DNA of 64,000 bases from Myrica gale (lineage: Eukaryota; Streptophyta; Magnoliopsida; Fagales; Myricaceae), in assembly GCA_963930655.1 (NCBI GenBank), contig OZ005615.1, positions 15,518,001-15,582,000 on the forward strand. The letters run 5' to 3'. This document shows positions 33,825 to 46,822 of the stretch, piece after piece (the stretch's first letter is position 1; every line of letters begins with the position of its first letter). The notes under the pieces were generated by a model. That model was not told the origin of the DNA. It saw only the letters and a list, made by a program, of their open reading frames with translations, and did no database searches. Both the position numbers and the translations under genes were made by a program.

Positions 33825-35351
33825 TGATTGTATCACAATTTTGCAAATTATCACTTGAGAAAGTTCCACAATTACACCATTTCCACTAGAAAATAAGAAA
33901 ATTATGCTTTGGACATTAGTAAGGGGCGAATTGTTAATTTTGACAAAAGCAAGTGTAATTGAGTAATTTTAAGTTATTTGCTTTCTCCCCTCTCACCATA
34001 TTTTCATGTCTCCATTTTCATAAATACGATTGGAATATTTCCCTTATTAACTTCTGTTTTTATGTTTTGCACATGAACAATGGAGATAAAGTGAGCTCAT
34101 GGAAGTGAGAGGGAGGCTGGAATCAAAGGGGTCGGTCGAGCAGTCGTCGCGCGCCTGTCGAGCGTGAAGAGAAAATTCGGAGCCGCTCGAGCGCGCTGTC
34201 GCGCGTGAAGTCTCTGTGTGAATTCTGCTGGCCGCTCGAGCGCGACGTTAAGCCTCTGTGTGAACTTCTTCATGGGCGCTCGAGCGGCACGTCGAGCGGT
34301 GGTCGCACGTTACAGCTCTGTGTGAATTTCTTCAAAGGACGCTCGAGCGGACGTTGAGCGTCGGTCGAGCGTGACACGTCTGACGCCTTATTTGAGGGCA
34401 TTTTTGGAAAACGAAAAGAAGCCCTAGGGCTGGTGCAGAGTCACGACTGAAGCCCCCCAAAAGTAGGTTTAAAACAGAACATTTTGGTGCCAAAAATATG
34501 AGTTCAAAAGTTACATTTTGGATGGTTTGTGGGTTGCTTTTGGGTGGCTGCTGAGTTTCCAAAAGCTCCAAGACTTTTCCTCATTGTTTTTCTCTTGTTG
34601 TTTTTTTCTTCTCTTGCTGCTGCTGTAGAGACCAAAAGCTTGTTGCTTTTGGCTTAGTTTCTTTTGAGCTTTTGGAGTACTTAGTTGCTTTCGGTTCTTT
34701 TAGCTTGGAGTCTCTTTTTTCTCTTGCTGTTGTGTAGACCGAATCTTCCATTTATATTGCACTTCCATTTCAGATGCAGAACATATGTGGACCGAATGCC
34801 ATGTTCCATTTATACTCTAGATTTGAGTTTTGCCTTGGTTGGATGATTAAATGTTTTGTTAAGTTCCATTTCACTTCCTTAATGTTAGATTAGTGTTTCA
34901 GTTTATTTTTGTTAGTTGGATTGAGTATGGGCATGAATGGGTTGTGACTAGCTAAAGTTGGGTACTAAGTGTTCGATGAAATGTCTCTTAGAGCAAGTTT
35001 AATGCCAAACGATGTTTATTCGACAACTACTTGAGTTTATCTAGTTTCAACTCCACCTCATGCTATTTTATTATCATATTTGCTTGTTAGCTCTTCATTA
35101 ATCTCTTAGCATTTACATTGATCACAACTCAAAATCTCAAAAATCATGGATGGTATCCAAAAACCCAACCTTTCCCTTTGTAAACACCATTTTCATTGTA
35201 AATAGAACATAGCTTTATTTTATTGTAACGGTGGTTGGAATGAAAAATTGAACACATCATTCCTTGTGGAGATGACCTAGGACTTCCCTAGTATTACTTG
35301 ACAAACCTTCTACGCTTGGGAGTAACTCACTAATAATTTTTAGTAGAGTCA
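33825..35351 (+). repeat. 5' LTR of the Athila element
   Basis: 1527 bp. Very similar to the 3' LTR, differing by point changes and a few indels, for example an extra cgcgcgttgatcgcac-like stretch in the 3' copy and a short deletion there near 50340. Confidence 0.92.
34133..34380. promoter_or_regulatory. GCTCGAGC cassette array in the Athila 5' LTR
   Basis: GCTCGAGC at 34185, 34234, 34278 and 34341, with gtcgagcg and cgcgcg words between, and agctctgtgtgaatttcttc-type linkers. GC-rich island in an AT-rich LTR. The 3' LTR copy is at 49612-49885. Confidence 0.5.
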
Positions 35352-35358
35352 AATTTTT

Positions 35359-35375
35359 TGCGCCGTTGCAGGGGA
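35359..35375 (+). other. Primer-binding site, tRNA-Asp type
   Basis: tgcgccgttgcagggga matches the Athila/Tat-type tRNA-Asp site TGGCGCCGTTGCCGGGGA with one missing G and one substitution. Confidence 0.8.
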
Positions 35376-35509
35376 ACGGTAAGTTCAATTGACATTCTAT
35401 TGCCATTACTTTTCTTTATTTCCGTTTTACATTATTAGTTGTTGGTATTTCACTTCATACACACATACACACATACACTTGATATTATTCTCTTAGGCAC
35501 TCATGTTTG

Positions 35510-37353
35510 ATGAATTGGGCAAGAGATGATACACATAGACTATATAGAGTGAATTCTACTGATAGTGTGTATAGTGAAAGTGTGCCAAGTGTTGAGTTGG
35601 ACATTAATAGCAGTGATCTAAACTCTGATTTAGAAAATTCTGCTACTATTGAAGCTATGGCTGATCAAGCACCTAGAACACTAAGAGATTACTTGCAGCC
35701 CACTCGCACCACAACACCATCATGTATTGCTTTACTTGAGGATGCTTCTAATTTTTCAATTAAGCATGGCATGATGTCAATAGTACCTCAATTCGATGGG
35801 ATGGATTCCGAGAGTCCATACCAACACTTGACAGATTTTGAGCTTGGTTGCACTACTTTCATTACTAGAGCTACTACAGATGACTATGTTAAACTTCGTT
35901 TATTTACTTTCTCTTTAAAGGATAAAGCGAAGATTTGGTTTAATTCTCTGAGATCAAATTCTATCTCTAGTTGGGCTGACATGCAACGTGAGTTCTTACA
36001 TAAATTCTTTCCTTTTCAGAGAACTCAATTTTTGCAAAAGCAAATCAGCCACTTTATGCATAGAGGTGATGAGACCTTCCACGCTTGTTGGGAAAGATTC
36101 AAGGATTTAATGAACATCTGTCCACATCATGGTTTTGAGTCTTGGAGGCTTGTCAACTACTTTTACATTGCACTTACACCTGAATGTAAGCAGTTTGTTC
36201 AGACTATGTGCAATGGGGAATTCTTTAGCAAGGAACCTGAAGAAGCATTGAAGTTTTTTGATTACCTTGCTGAAAGTGCCCAATAATGGAATACACGATC
36301 TGACCGGGCACCATTGGCGGTACAACCTCTCAGAGCTATTGCTGGTGGGGGAGATATGAGATTAAGGACGAAACTGATGTCCAAGCTCGAATAGCTGCAT
36401 TGACCAGAAGATTATAAGTTATGGAATTAGAGCAGGTGAAGACCACGAAAGTAGTGGAGGTGTGTTCTCTATGCGCCGATTCTAGCCATAAGACTCAGGA
36501 TTGTCCGATTATGCCAGTCTTACAGGAGAGTGGGTCTGATCAGATGTAATCAGCAAATTGGGTTAACAGAACACCAAATCAGCCTTTCTCCAACACTTAC
36601 AATCCGGGGTGGAGGAATGATCAAGCTGGTCAATCTTCGCATTTTCAACAACCTCCCCAGTCCTATACACCACCTTCTCAGCAGACGTCTCATCCGGCTG
36701 CTCCTCAGCATCAATATCAGCCACCTCAGCCTTCTCAGAACTATCCTTCAGCAGCGCCTCCAGGATTTCAATCTTATATAGTTCCTCAGCCTTCTCAGTT
36801 TCAACCCCCTGCCCCACCAAAGAAGTCTTTTGACGATATTATGGCACAGATGGCCAATACACTTCAACAGTTCATGCAGATTTAGGCCACCACTAACAGT
36901 CAGAACACTCAGGCCATAAATGAGTTACGGGGCACCATTAATAAGATGAGTACGACATTGAGCACTCTTGACAGAGGAAAATTCCCAGCACAACCTCAGT
37001 CCAATCCTCAAGTATACCGGCAACAACAACAGCAAGTGCATAATGTCTCAGAGGAATCCATTGAAACAACAAAGGCAATTATTTCTTTAAGAAGTGGAAA
37101 GGAAGTTTCCCGACCAAAGATGCCTATGGATAGACAAACAGTTGTCCCAAAACCCGAGGTTACAACTAAAAATAATGAAGCCGAAGAAAAATCAAAGGAA
37201 GTCCGGCTTGAAGCAAAGAAACCTGCAAGTGATGAGGCAAAGACGAGTAGAGAGTTCCGACCTGTGGTCCCCTATCCTCAGAGATTGGCAGCTGGCCAAA
37301 AGAAAAAATATCATACTGAAATTCAGGAAATCTTCAAGCAAGTGAAGATCAAT
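35510..37353 (+). pseudogene. Athila gag
   Basis: Open from ATG 35510 to TAA 36286 (RTLRDYLQPTRTTTPSC, SLKDKAKIWFNSLRSNSI, HACWERFKDLMNICPHHGF). The stop replaces a Gln codon: the conserved sense continues as WNTRSDRAPLAVQPL, with more stops, to a CCHC knuckle CSLCADSSHKTQDC (about 36463-36504), a Pro/Gln-rich region and ISLRSGKEV (37080s), then PVVPYPQRL. It breaks at 37353 where a solo LTR is inserted, and joins 40949 (LLNAINKVPSYAKFLKDL). Confidence 0.85.
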
Positions 37354-40300
37354 TGTCACGCCCCGAACGCTAGCTCAGCGAGGCTAATAACAGCCGCGAG
37401 CATTCCTAATGATAACACTCCAGCGTACTTACTAATTTCTTGCAGCGGAAAACATAATTTTTTTTTTAAACTTTATATCGCTAGCGTCTAACGTACATAC
37501 GAACATTAGAACCTACTATTCAACCGATGACTTGAATTAATTACACTATGGTCTCAAAATGCCAATCGGGTAAAACCTTAAACCTTACTGGGCCGAATAA
37601 TCCATGACCACCACACATCGGAGGTTCATGTCGGCTTTTCCAAAAATTTACAATGAAACAACAAAAGAGAAGAGGACATTCCCGTCGGTCCCTCTTCTAG
37701 ATTTCCCCACCTACAATGTTATCTGGAATGATACAATTTAAAACTATGAGTCGAAAGACTCAGTAAGGGTTTTCATGCAATAAATAATGCATGTCGTGCA
37801 TAACACATGAATGTACATTGATGCTTGCATATGAATGAGACAATGTACTTAAAAACGTTCTTTCTTGAAACTATCTCTTTCTTAAACTTGTCACGCTCCA
37901 TTTACCCTGAAGTCAGGGTTGTGCCTTCCTTTCGGAACCGTTCCCTCTTTCCCTTGGGAACACATCATTTGGTTGAGCTAGCCCTTGTTGTGGCCCCAGG
38001 CCTGATGGCTAGACTCATCCCTTGGAGGTTCACACCTTCTTGCAAGCATCCTTCGGTGTGATTGCACATACCTCGGGAACTACCCATTCTTCTCTCATTC
38101 GTCCTTCGGAGTGGGTGCCCCTTAGGAATCATCCATCCTTTTCTCATTCTTCCTTCGGAGTGGATGTCCTATCTTATTGGTACGGTATCGACCGACTTGG
38201 GTTCATTAACTTAACTTGTCATAAAGTAGCATAAAAATGGTACTTTCATTTGCATAAAATTTCTCCTTCTTTCTCACGAGAAAAATGAATGCAAATGATC
38301 ATGATGTATTCATGTCGTGCTTGATAATGTCATGCTTGATATATCATGCTTGATATGCTTATTCATAAACACTTTTCATGCTGTGTATCATTCCAGTTTT
38401 TGAAAAGCGTAAGTTTCTACTTATGATTGCTACTTACAAACGTAAGCTCCTCTTACCTTCGCTTGCTTGAGTATCGGACGTCTCGTTACCTACAATGAAT
38501 CATACTATTTTTATTCATAGGTTTACTAAACGTATAGAGTAATCAATAAATTACTCACACCTCATCATACAAATCGTCTGTTTTCTTGACCTCTAGTTGG
38601 TCATCGTAAAATGTTAAGTATTTCCTTAAGTAAAAACTCTAGTGGGGTCTCCTGATAGGTCAATAGGAAACTTAGAATCTTAGGGAAATTTTCTTTAAAT
38701 CCGGGGGAAAACCAGCTCGAGCGGAACTTGAGCGCTGGTCGGGCGAAAGCTCTCTGTATAAAGATCCTCGAATTTAGCTCGAGCGCTTGTCGAGCGAACC
38801 TCGGGCGACAATAACTTTTCAAAACACAACTTATGCTACACACCTCCAACTCACACAAAATTTGTTCTAAATGACCCTCACAGTAATTTTTTTATATCAT
38901 ATCAAAATTCTAAGTAATTTGGAGCTCACTAGCCACCCAAAACCTTTACTCGAAAATACAAGCTGCTAAAGATTTCTAAGTGGGCAGCCCTAGCGTCTCC
39001 AACTTAAAAATTTATAACTTCCAGACCATGGCTCCAAATTACACAAAATTTACTTTGAAATATTCAGCTTTCATAGGTCAAGATTGGGGGTAAATTTCAC
39101 AACAGCGGAATTTGTTATACATTTTCAAAAACATTTCATATTAAGCAAAAATCCTACAACCACAATATTGCTGTTTCCAACTCGGCCCTCCATTTTCAAA
39201 ATATCACGACTTATTCATTATACCTCTAAATCACACGAAATTTACCTTAAAACTTTCCTCTCTCTTAGACTTAAAATTCAAGACCAACCTTGTAACATTT
39301 GGACTTAAAAAGATCCCTCAAAAGGTATTCGAAATGAACTGACATTCCGGTCGTGCAAGGCTGCTGGCAGCATGACGTCCGGGCCTTGAACAACGCATAT
39401 CTCATTCGATAGTTATCGGAATCATCCAAGGTATGGCTTAAAATCTTCCTATTTCCTAGGCCTACAATCTAGGATCCACTCAAGATCAAGGAATAACCAC
39501 AAATGCATCAAAACACACTCTCAATTCCAGCCTTGAAATCTGCATATATAAATTCCGGCAACCACAATAATCTTTCTAACCTTCCAAACTTCCAACAACC
39601 AAAATCCTAATCTCTCCATGTCACAACCAACATCCAAGGCTAAATTAACATCTCGTAACAGAGACCATTCTTTCACATTCCTCCCACTTTTACAACTCCA
39701 ACTCAAAGTTTATAACAAAACCATGATTTCATCTTCATTAAGTTGACACCATTGCATTTACCCATTTCTTTTGGGCTTTTTACCAAACACCTAGTGTGCA
39801 TTATTGGTCCTCTTGCCTATTTTTCCAGATCTGAACTTATCTCTAACACTTAGGGCTTTGTGGTTCTCAACAAGACTAGCATGCATACAACCTAATGTAT
39901 CAACCCATAGATTCGGCCATACATGCTCAAATTAGGTTTCAATCCTCTCTTAGGCCTTTTATCAAACACGTAGAGCACAAAACCGATTTCTCTTGAACCC
40001 TCATTTTGGATCCAGCCATTTTTCCCCCATGTTTTCATGTAAAAATCTATGCTACACTTAAGCACTTGCAAGATCTACACTATCTTCAAAGAAAGCATGC
40101 ATAGATCTAAATTAAGCATGCATAGATCTACATTAAACATGCATAGATCTACACTAAACACCCATGAACACAAGGAGAAAAACTACCTCAAAACTACAAC
40201 CAACCTGCAAGAGAAAACAAGAAGAAAATAGAGAGAGGGGGTAGTATCATTTTCGGCCAGCAAGGGTTTTACCTAGAAGGGCCGGATATATACCTTGTTT

Positions 40301-40943
40301 CTCTCCTCTTCCTCTTTCTTTTTCTTCTTCTTTTTCCTTCTCCTTTCTTCTTCTTCTTCTTCTTCTTCTTCTTCTTCTTCTTCTTCTTCTTCTTCTTCTT
40401 CTTCTTCTTCCTTCTTCGGTTGGGTGTCTTAGGGCAAGAGAGGTGTGGTTTAGGGCAAGGCAGATGGGACAATGCGGCAAAGGAGGGGGCTGAGGCCTTA
40501 TATTTTTCTTTCTTCTTCCTTCTTCTTTCTTTTTCTTTTATTTTTATTTTCTGCCACTAAAAAAGATCTCCTATTAACAAACTACTCTAACATGCCTTTC
40601 CATTTTATTTTCTAAGTCTCACACATTTCAAGGTTAAAGCCCTAATTAAATTCTTCCAAACATTGTAACTTAGGGACGTATTCCACTAATTAAAGTAATT
40701 AGGCTAATTAATCACATTTACTCAATTGTAACAATTGCAAATAAAATAACATTTAAATCCTGGCTTAAAACTCATAAAAACACTAGGGGAAAATTTCACC
40801 TAGACATAACTTTAAATTAATTAATCATACATACATCTTTCCATAATTAGAGTAATACATATTTAGGAAATCATAAGCAATAAATCTCTCTCTCTCTCTC
40901 TCTTCTCGTTTTAAAGCCACATAAATAAGGTCGGGGTCTCACA
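37354..40943 (-). repeat. Solo Tekay-type LTR in Athila gag, reverse orientation
   Basis: Read on -, starts TGTGAGACCCCG (at 40943) and ends GTTCGGGGCGTGACA (at 37354). TCAAT is duplicated at 37349-37353 and 40944-40948. 3590 bp. It has the family modules including the complementary intron ends and hairpin, but no TGTCGACA array; instead it has GCTCGAGC units at 38715 and 38777. A (TTC)n tract lies at about 40351-40410. Confidence 0.93.
38715..38812. promoter_or_regulatory. GCTCGAGC cassette in a Tekay LTR
   Basis: GCTCGAGC at 38715 and 38777 with gagcgctggtcgggcg and agctctctgt between. This matches the Athila LTR cassette far more than anything in other Tekay LTRs here. It sits in a segment (about 38600-39340) that I could not find in the other Tekay LTRs. 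Confidence 0.5.
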
Positions 40944-40948
40944 TCAAT

Positions 40949-41839
40949 ATTCCACTTTTGAACGCCATCAACAAGTCCCTTCGTATGCAAAATTTCTGAA
41001 GGACTTGTGCACGGGGAAGAGGAAGCGGAATGTAAAGAAGAAAGCTTTCTTGACAGAGCAAGTCAGCGCTTTGATATTAGGCAAAACTCCTCAGAACTTT
41101 AGAGATCCCGGTACTCCCACTATTTCCATTATGATCGGTGAATCACGCATTGGGAGAGCTTTACTTGATTTGGGTAGCAATGTGAACTTGCTACCATTCT
41201 CAATATAAGAGCAGTTGGGATAGGGTGAGCTGAAAAAGACCTCTATCATGCTACAGTTGGCTGACAGATCAGTCAAGGTGCCACGGGGTATAATTGAAGA
41301 TGTTTTGGTTCAGGTAGACAAATTTTACAATCCAGTGGATTTTGTAGTTCTGGATATGCAGCAGAAAGTCTCCACTCGGACATCCATTCTTGGACATTCA
41401 TTCCTTGCTACCTCCAATGCATTAATTAATTGTCGAAGTGGAATACTGAAGCTCACATTCGGGAATATGACATTGGAAATGAACGTGTTCAATGCCTGCA
41501 AGATGCCGAGTGGATGTGACGACTCAGAGGTACATGCAGTTGATTTGATAGAAGACTTTGATATTTCAGAGCTGTTATCAGTACTTGATTCTGATAGTGC
41601 AATTGAGGATCACTTTCCTGAGTAGCCTGAAACTCTTATTGAGACAGTTCCTCCATCAGTATAATTGACAGAAGTAGAGGGACAGTTACTAGAGGCACAT
41701 GACCCCTCTCAGTTGTCAGTGAGCTACACAGGCAGTTGGCGTAGGCCAGTCTTTGAAGCCCTCGACTTACTAGAAGTCATGAAGTCATCAGAAGAAGAAG
41801 TCCCTACATTGGAGTTGAAGCCACTACCTGAGGACTTGA
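40949..41839 (+). pseudogene. Athila gag end and protease
   Basis: Continues gag, then the protease: LGKTPQNFRDPGTPTISI and RALLDLGSNVNLLPFSI. The DLG triad in place of DSG/DTG is usual for Athila. Stops at 41207 (TAA) and 41623 (TAG) break it; both replace sense codons of an otherwise continuous protein. Sense runs to PEDL at 41839, where a second solo LTR is inserted. Confidence 0.85.
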
Positions 41840-44800
41840 TGTGAGACCCCGATTTTAGGTCTGTCAAGTTATTGCTTATGACCTCTTAAGTACGTATTAT
41901 TGCAAGTGTATGTATGATCGAATTTGTGATTTTTGAGGTAAGTGTCGACACATTGGAGCATAGTGTCGACACATTAAACTAACACCCGAAAGTTTACCTT
42001 TTTCTGGAACCCAAAGTGAATTTTGACTAAGTGTTGTAAGTGTCGACACCTTGGGTCATAGTGTCGACACATTAGACCGATACCCGAGAGTTCGCCTTTT
42101 TCCAGAACTCCCGTGAATTTTGACCAAGTGTTGGAAGTGTCGACACCTTGAGTGATGGTGTCGACACATCTAACTAAAACCCGAGAGTTTACATTTTTCC
42201 CACTTTGACTAAGTGTTGGAAGTGTCGACACCTTGAGTGATGGTGTCGACACATCTAACTAAAAGTGTTGTAAGTGTCGACACCTTGAGTGATGGTGTCG
42301 ACACATATAACTACATTCCGAAATTTTATCGGATTGAAATACGTGAGGTGGAATTCATGTGAAAAAGGGGGAAATAAGGGAGGGCAGCCTTGTCTTTTCC
42401 CCAAGCCCTTTACGTATAAGGCAACCCCCCCTTTCCCACAAATCATTTTGCCCTAGCTCACCCGAACAAGAAGAAGAAGAAGAAGGAGAAAGAAAGAAGA
42501 AGGAGAAGAAGAAGAAGAAAAGAAGAAGGAAAAGGAAGAAGAGAAAGAAAGAGAGAGAAGAAGGTGAGGGATTTCAGCCCTTCTTGGCCGACCAAGCCAT
42601 CATTCATTTCTCTCATTTTCTCTTCTTTCCTTTAATGGTTGTTGGTTGTGAAGTTTGTTTGGTTTTCTCCTTGTATGTGTTGTGTTCATATGTGTTATTT
42701 GAAGAAAATGTAGATCTAGTAAGCTTTAAAGAATAGTGAGCTTTAAAGAGTAGTATGGGTTGTATGTGGAACCATGGAGAGTTATGGTCAGATCTGAAAA
42801 AAAAAAGAAATATGTTCAAGAGAGAGAGAGAGATTGCTTGCTGCACCCTAGGTGTTTGATGAAAAGCCTAAAAGAGGGCTGAGATCTATTTTGAGCATGT
42901 ATGGCCGAATCTATTGGTTGATGTAATGCATATGAGTCTTGTTGAGAACCACCAAGCCCTAAGTGTTTGATATATGGTTAGATCTGAAAGATGTTCAAGA
43001 GAACAAATGATACACCCTACTTGTTTGATAAAAGCCCAAAAGAAATGGGCAAATGCAATAGTATAGCTTGATGAAGATGGAATCATAGTTTTGTTATAAA
43101 CTTTGAGTTGGAGTTGTAAAAGTGGAAGGAATGTGAAATAATGGTTGCTGTTATGAGATGTTAAATTAGCCTTGGATGTTGGTTGTGTCATGAAGAGATT
43201 AGAGTTTTGGTTGTTGGAAGTTGGAACGTTAAAAGATTACTGTTGTTGCTGGAATTTACATAAGCAGATTTCAGAGCTGGAATAAAGAGTGTGTTTTGAT
43301 GCATTTGTAGTTATCTCTTGATTTTGAGTGGATCCTAGATTGAAGGTCTAGGACATGGAAAGATTTAAGTCATACCTTGGATGATTGTAATGTATTGATT
43401 ACTCTATACGTCTAGTAACCTATGAATAACAAAGGTATGATCCAATTGTAGGTAACGTGACGTTCAACACTCAAGCAAGCGAAGGTAAGAGGAGCTTACG
43501 TTTGTAAGTGAAAATAGTAAGTAGCAACTTACGCTTTACAAAACTGGAATGATACACAGCATGTTTTTATGAATAAGCATAACATGTTTATAACCACGCA
43601 TGACAAGTTATTTCTCAACAAGCATGACATCGTATATGTATTTGTATGAAAGCATGAAAGAAGTTTTTGTGCAAATGAAAACATGAAAGGTTTATGAGAT
43701 ATTTGTCATTAAGCACGAACTGTCAAGAGCATTAGAAGCATTTTATGATAAGTTGATATATCAAGCATGACACTACCAAGCACGACATGAATGCATCATG
43801 ATCATTTGCATTCACTTTCCTCATGAGAAATGAGACATTTTATGCAAATGAAAGTACCATTTTTATGCTACTTTATGACAAGTTTTATGACAAGTTAATT
43901 AATGAACCCAAGTCGGTCGGTACCGTACCAAGTCAAGAAGGTGCATCCATACCGAAGGACGTTTACGAGAAGGGTGGATGTCACCTAGGACACCCATACC
44001 GAAGGATGCTTGCAAGAAGGATGGGTAGTCCGGGAGGTATGTGCAATCACACTGAAAGATGCTTGCAAGAAGGTGTGAACCTCCAAGAGTCGTGTCTAGC
44101 CACTGAAGGACATTGAGAAGGTGTGCTAGCTCGACCATATGTAAGGTCCCCAAGGGAAATAGGGGACAATTCCAACGGGAACGCACAACCCTGAGGCCAG
44201 GGGTAAATGGAGCTCGAGTAGCCCATAGGATAAGAATGGAAAAGATTTTTAAAAGAAAGAGCTTTATAAGTATAAGAGATGTTTTCAAGAGCAAGTGCAT
44301 GTGCATATGCAATCATGAGGCATACACGTGCATCACGATTCATGATCATGCATGAATTACATACGTCTACATAATATTTAAAGTTCAAGTTTATGATTAT
44401 TTCAAGTTAAAGCTCATGATATTTCAAGTTGTACTTGAATTACATTATGTTCAAGTTTGTAATTATTTCAAGTTTAAGCGCATGCTTATGATTTTAAGTC
44501 AAGTGCATGCTTATGATTTTTAAGTTCATTATGATATCGAGTTCATGATGATTTCAAGTTTAAAAGCAAGTGTATGATTTCAAGTTCAAGATTATGAGCT
44601 CAAAGAACAAGTTCATGGTTTCAAACTCACGATTTCAAGTTCATATTTCCAAACCATGATTTCAAGCTCATGTTTTAATTATAATTCCTTACTGAGTCTT
44701 TCGACTCACAGATGTTTTAAATTGTATCATTCCAGATAACAATTCAGGTGGGAAAATCTAGAAGAGGGACCGATGGGAACGTCCTCATCTCTCTTTGTTG

Positions 44801-45323
44801 TTTCATTAAAGGTTAGCTGTAATTTTGAAGAGTCGTCATGAGCCTCCGTTGTGTGGTGGTCATGGGTTATTCGGACTAGTAGAGTTCAAGGTTTTTGATG
44901 TCTAGTATCTTAGTCGTGGTTATCAGAAACAGAAGTTGAAGAGTTCATAGGAAGTACTAAGAACGCTTATCAGGCATCCTGTGAATGTCTATGTTATGTG
45001 TATAAGGATTCAAGATGTATTACATATATGTTATGAGTAGGTCCATATAAAGGTTTTGTTGGAATCCCTTAGGACTTGTACTTCAGCCATGCAGACATGA
45101 CATGTAATTTGGATGCTTTCACTATTGTCGTTGTAGTCAATTGTGTAGGTTGAAGTTTATGTAAATCTCTTTGGCCCATCTCTCTCAGTTGTAGGTGTTT
45201 ATGTATATGTTCATAAAAAAAAAATATCCGCTGCAAGATTAAGAGAAAACTCTGGAACATTCATTGAGTGAATGTTCGCGGCTGTCATTAACCCCCCTTC
45301 GGGCTAGCGTTCGGGGCGTGACA
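41840..45323 (+). repeat. Solo Tekay-type LTR between Athila protease and reverse transcriptase
   Basis: 3484 bp, TGTGAGACCCCG to GTTCGGGGCGTGACA. CTTGA is duplicated at 41835-41839 and 45324-45328. It carries five TGTCGACA pairs, a GAAGAAG-rich leader (42460-42560), the candidate intron ends (CTGGAATGATACAC at about 43545; TGTATCATTCCAG at about 44727) and the hairpin near 44694. Confidence 0.95.
41943..42302. promoter_or_regulatory. TGTCGACA array: five pairs
   Basis: Palindromes at 41943/41964, 42041/42062, 42138/42159, 42223/42244 and 42274/42295, all spaced exactly 21 bp, although this LTR has diverged clearly from the one at 8386. The phasing has therefore been kept. Confidence 0.55.
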
Positions 45324-46822
45324 CTTGAAGTACGTTTTTCTGGGTCCAGCTGAGGGTACATTCCCAGTTGTCATCTCTTCTCAGCTCACTTCAGAGCAAG
45401 AAGCTGATTTATTAGCAGTGTTAAGACGGCATCGCGGAGTAATAGGATGGACCATTGCAGACATCAAAGGAATTAACCCTTCTATTTGCACCCATAACAT
45501 TTTTCTGGAGGGAGATGCAAGACCAGTTGGTGATGCACAGCGAAGATTAAATCCCACCATGAAAAAGGTGGTGAAGAAAGAGGTGCTGAAATTGTTAGCT
45601 GTGGGCATCATTTATCCTATCTCCGACTGCAAGTGGGTAAGCAAACACAAGTAGTTCCAAAGAAATCTGGGTTAACTGTTATTGAAAATGCTAGTGGTGA
45701 GTTGATCCCGACTAGGAAGGTAACAGGTTGGAGAATGTGCATTGACTATAGAAAGTTTAATTCAGTTAGTCGGAAGGATCACTTCCCAATACCTTTCTTG
45801 GATCAAATTTTAGAAAAAGTAGCTGGTAATGCTTTTTATTGCTTTCTAGATGGTTTTTCTGGTTATTATCAAATTGCCATAGCACCAGAGGATCAAGAGA
45901 AGACCACTTTCACTTGTCCCTTTGGCACTTTTGCTTTTAAAAGAATGTCATTTGGTTTATGTAATGCACCTGCTACTTTTCAGCGCTGTATGATGAGTAT
46001 TTTTTCTGACATGTTGGATGAAATGTGTGAAGTTTTTATGGATGACTTCTCTGTGTTTGGTAAATCATTTGATGTCTGCTTGAAAATCTTGCTGCTGTGT
46101 TGCGATGATGTGAAGAGAAAAATTTGTTGTTGAATTGGGAAAAATGTCAATTTATGGTTAGTAGTGGCTTGGTACTTGGTCACCTAGTTTCTGAGCGTGG
46201 TATAGAGGTTGACGAGGCTAAGATAAAGTTGATTTCTCAATTACCTGTCCCTAGGACAGTAAAGGATATCAGATCATTTCTTGGGCATGCTGGCTTTTAT
46301 AGACGTTTCATTCAAGGCTTTAGTAGTGTTGCAAAACCATTGTGTACTTTGTTGCAAAATGATACTACTTTTGTTTGGACTGATGAGTGCCAGGATGCTT
46401 TTGAGACCCTGAAGGAACATTTAACAGTTGCCCCCATTATGCAATCTCCTCAGTGGGACTTGCCTTTTGAAATCATGACAGATGCTAGTGACTTCGCTCT
46501 AGGTGCCGTTCTTGGCCAAAGAGTGGATAATAAGCCTTCTGTCATTTATTATGCAAGTCGTACTTTAAATGATGCACAAAAAAATTATACCACCACTGAG
46601 AAGGAGTAGTTTGCTGTTGTGTTTGCCTTGGATAAATTTTGTTCTTACATTATTGGGTCTTCTGTTATCATTTTTACTGATCATTCTGCTCTCAAATATT
46701 TGTTGTCAAATAAAGATGCCAAACCAAGGTTGATTCGTTGGATTTTGTTTCTACAAGAGTTTAACATCACTATCAAGGACAAGAAAGGAGTTGAAAATGT
46801 GGTAGCGGATCACTTGTCATGA
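45324..46822 (+). pseudogene. Athila reverse transcriptase and RNase H
   Basis: Opens in frame after the solo LTR (LKYVFLGPAEGTFPV), continues VIGWTIADIKGI and MKKVVKKEVLKLL. A frameshift near 45633 is followed by WRMCIDYRKFNSVSRKDHFP and VFMDDFSVFG (catalytic FMDD, about 46033). Another frameshift lies near 46085-46125, then FLGHAGFYRRFIQGFS. RNase H shows EIMTDASDFALGAVLG and [15 protein letters not shown] at 46607 and TGA at 46820 interrupt. Confidence 0.9.

Noticed and set aside
40247..40480. Arg/Lys-rich protein on -
   Set aside because: It is a translation of a (TTC)n/(GAA)n microsatellite in an LTR.
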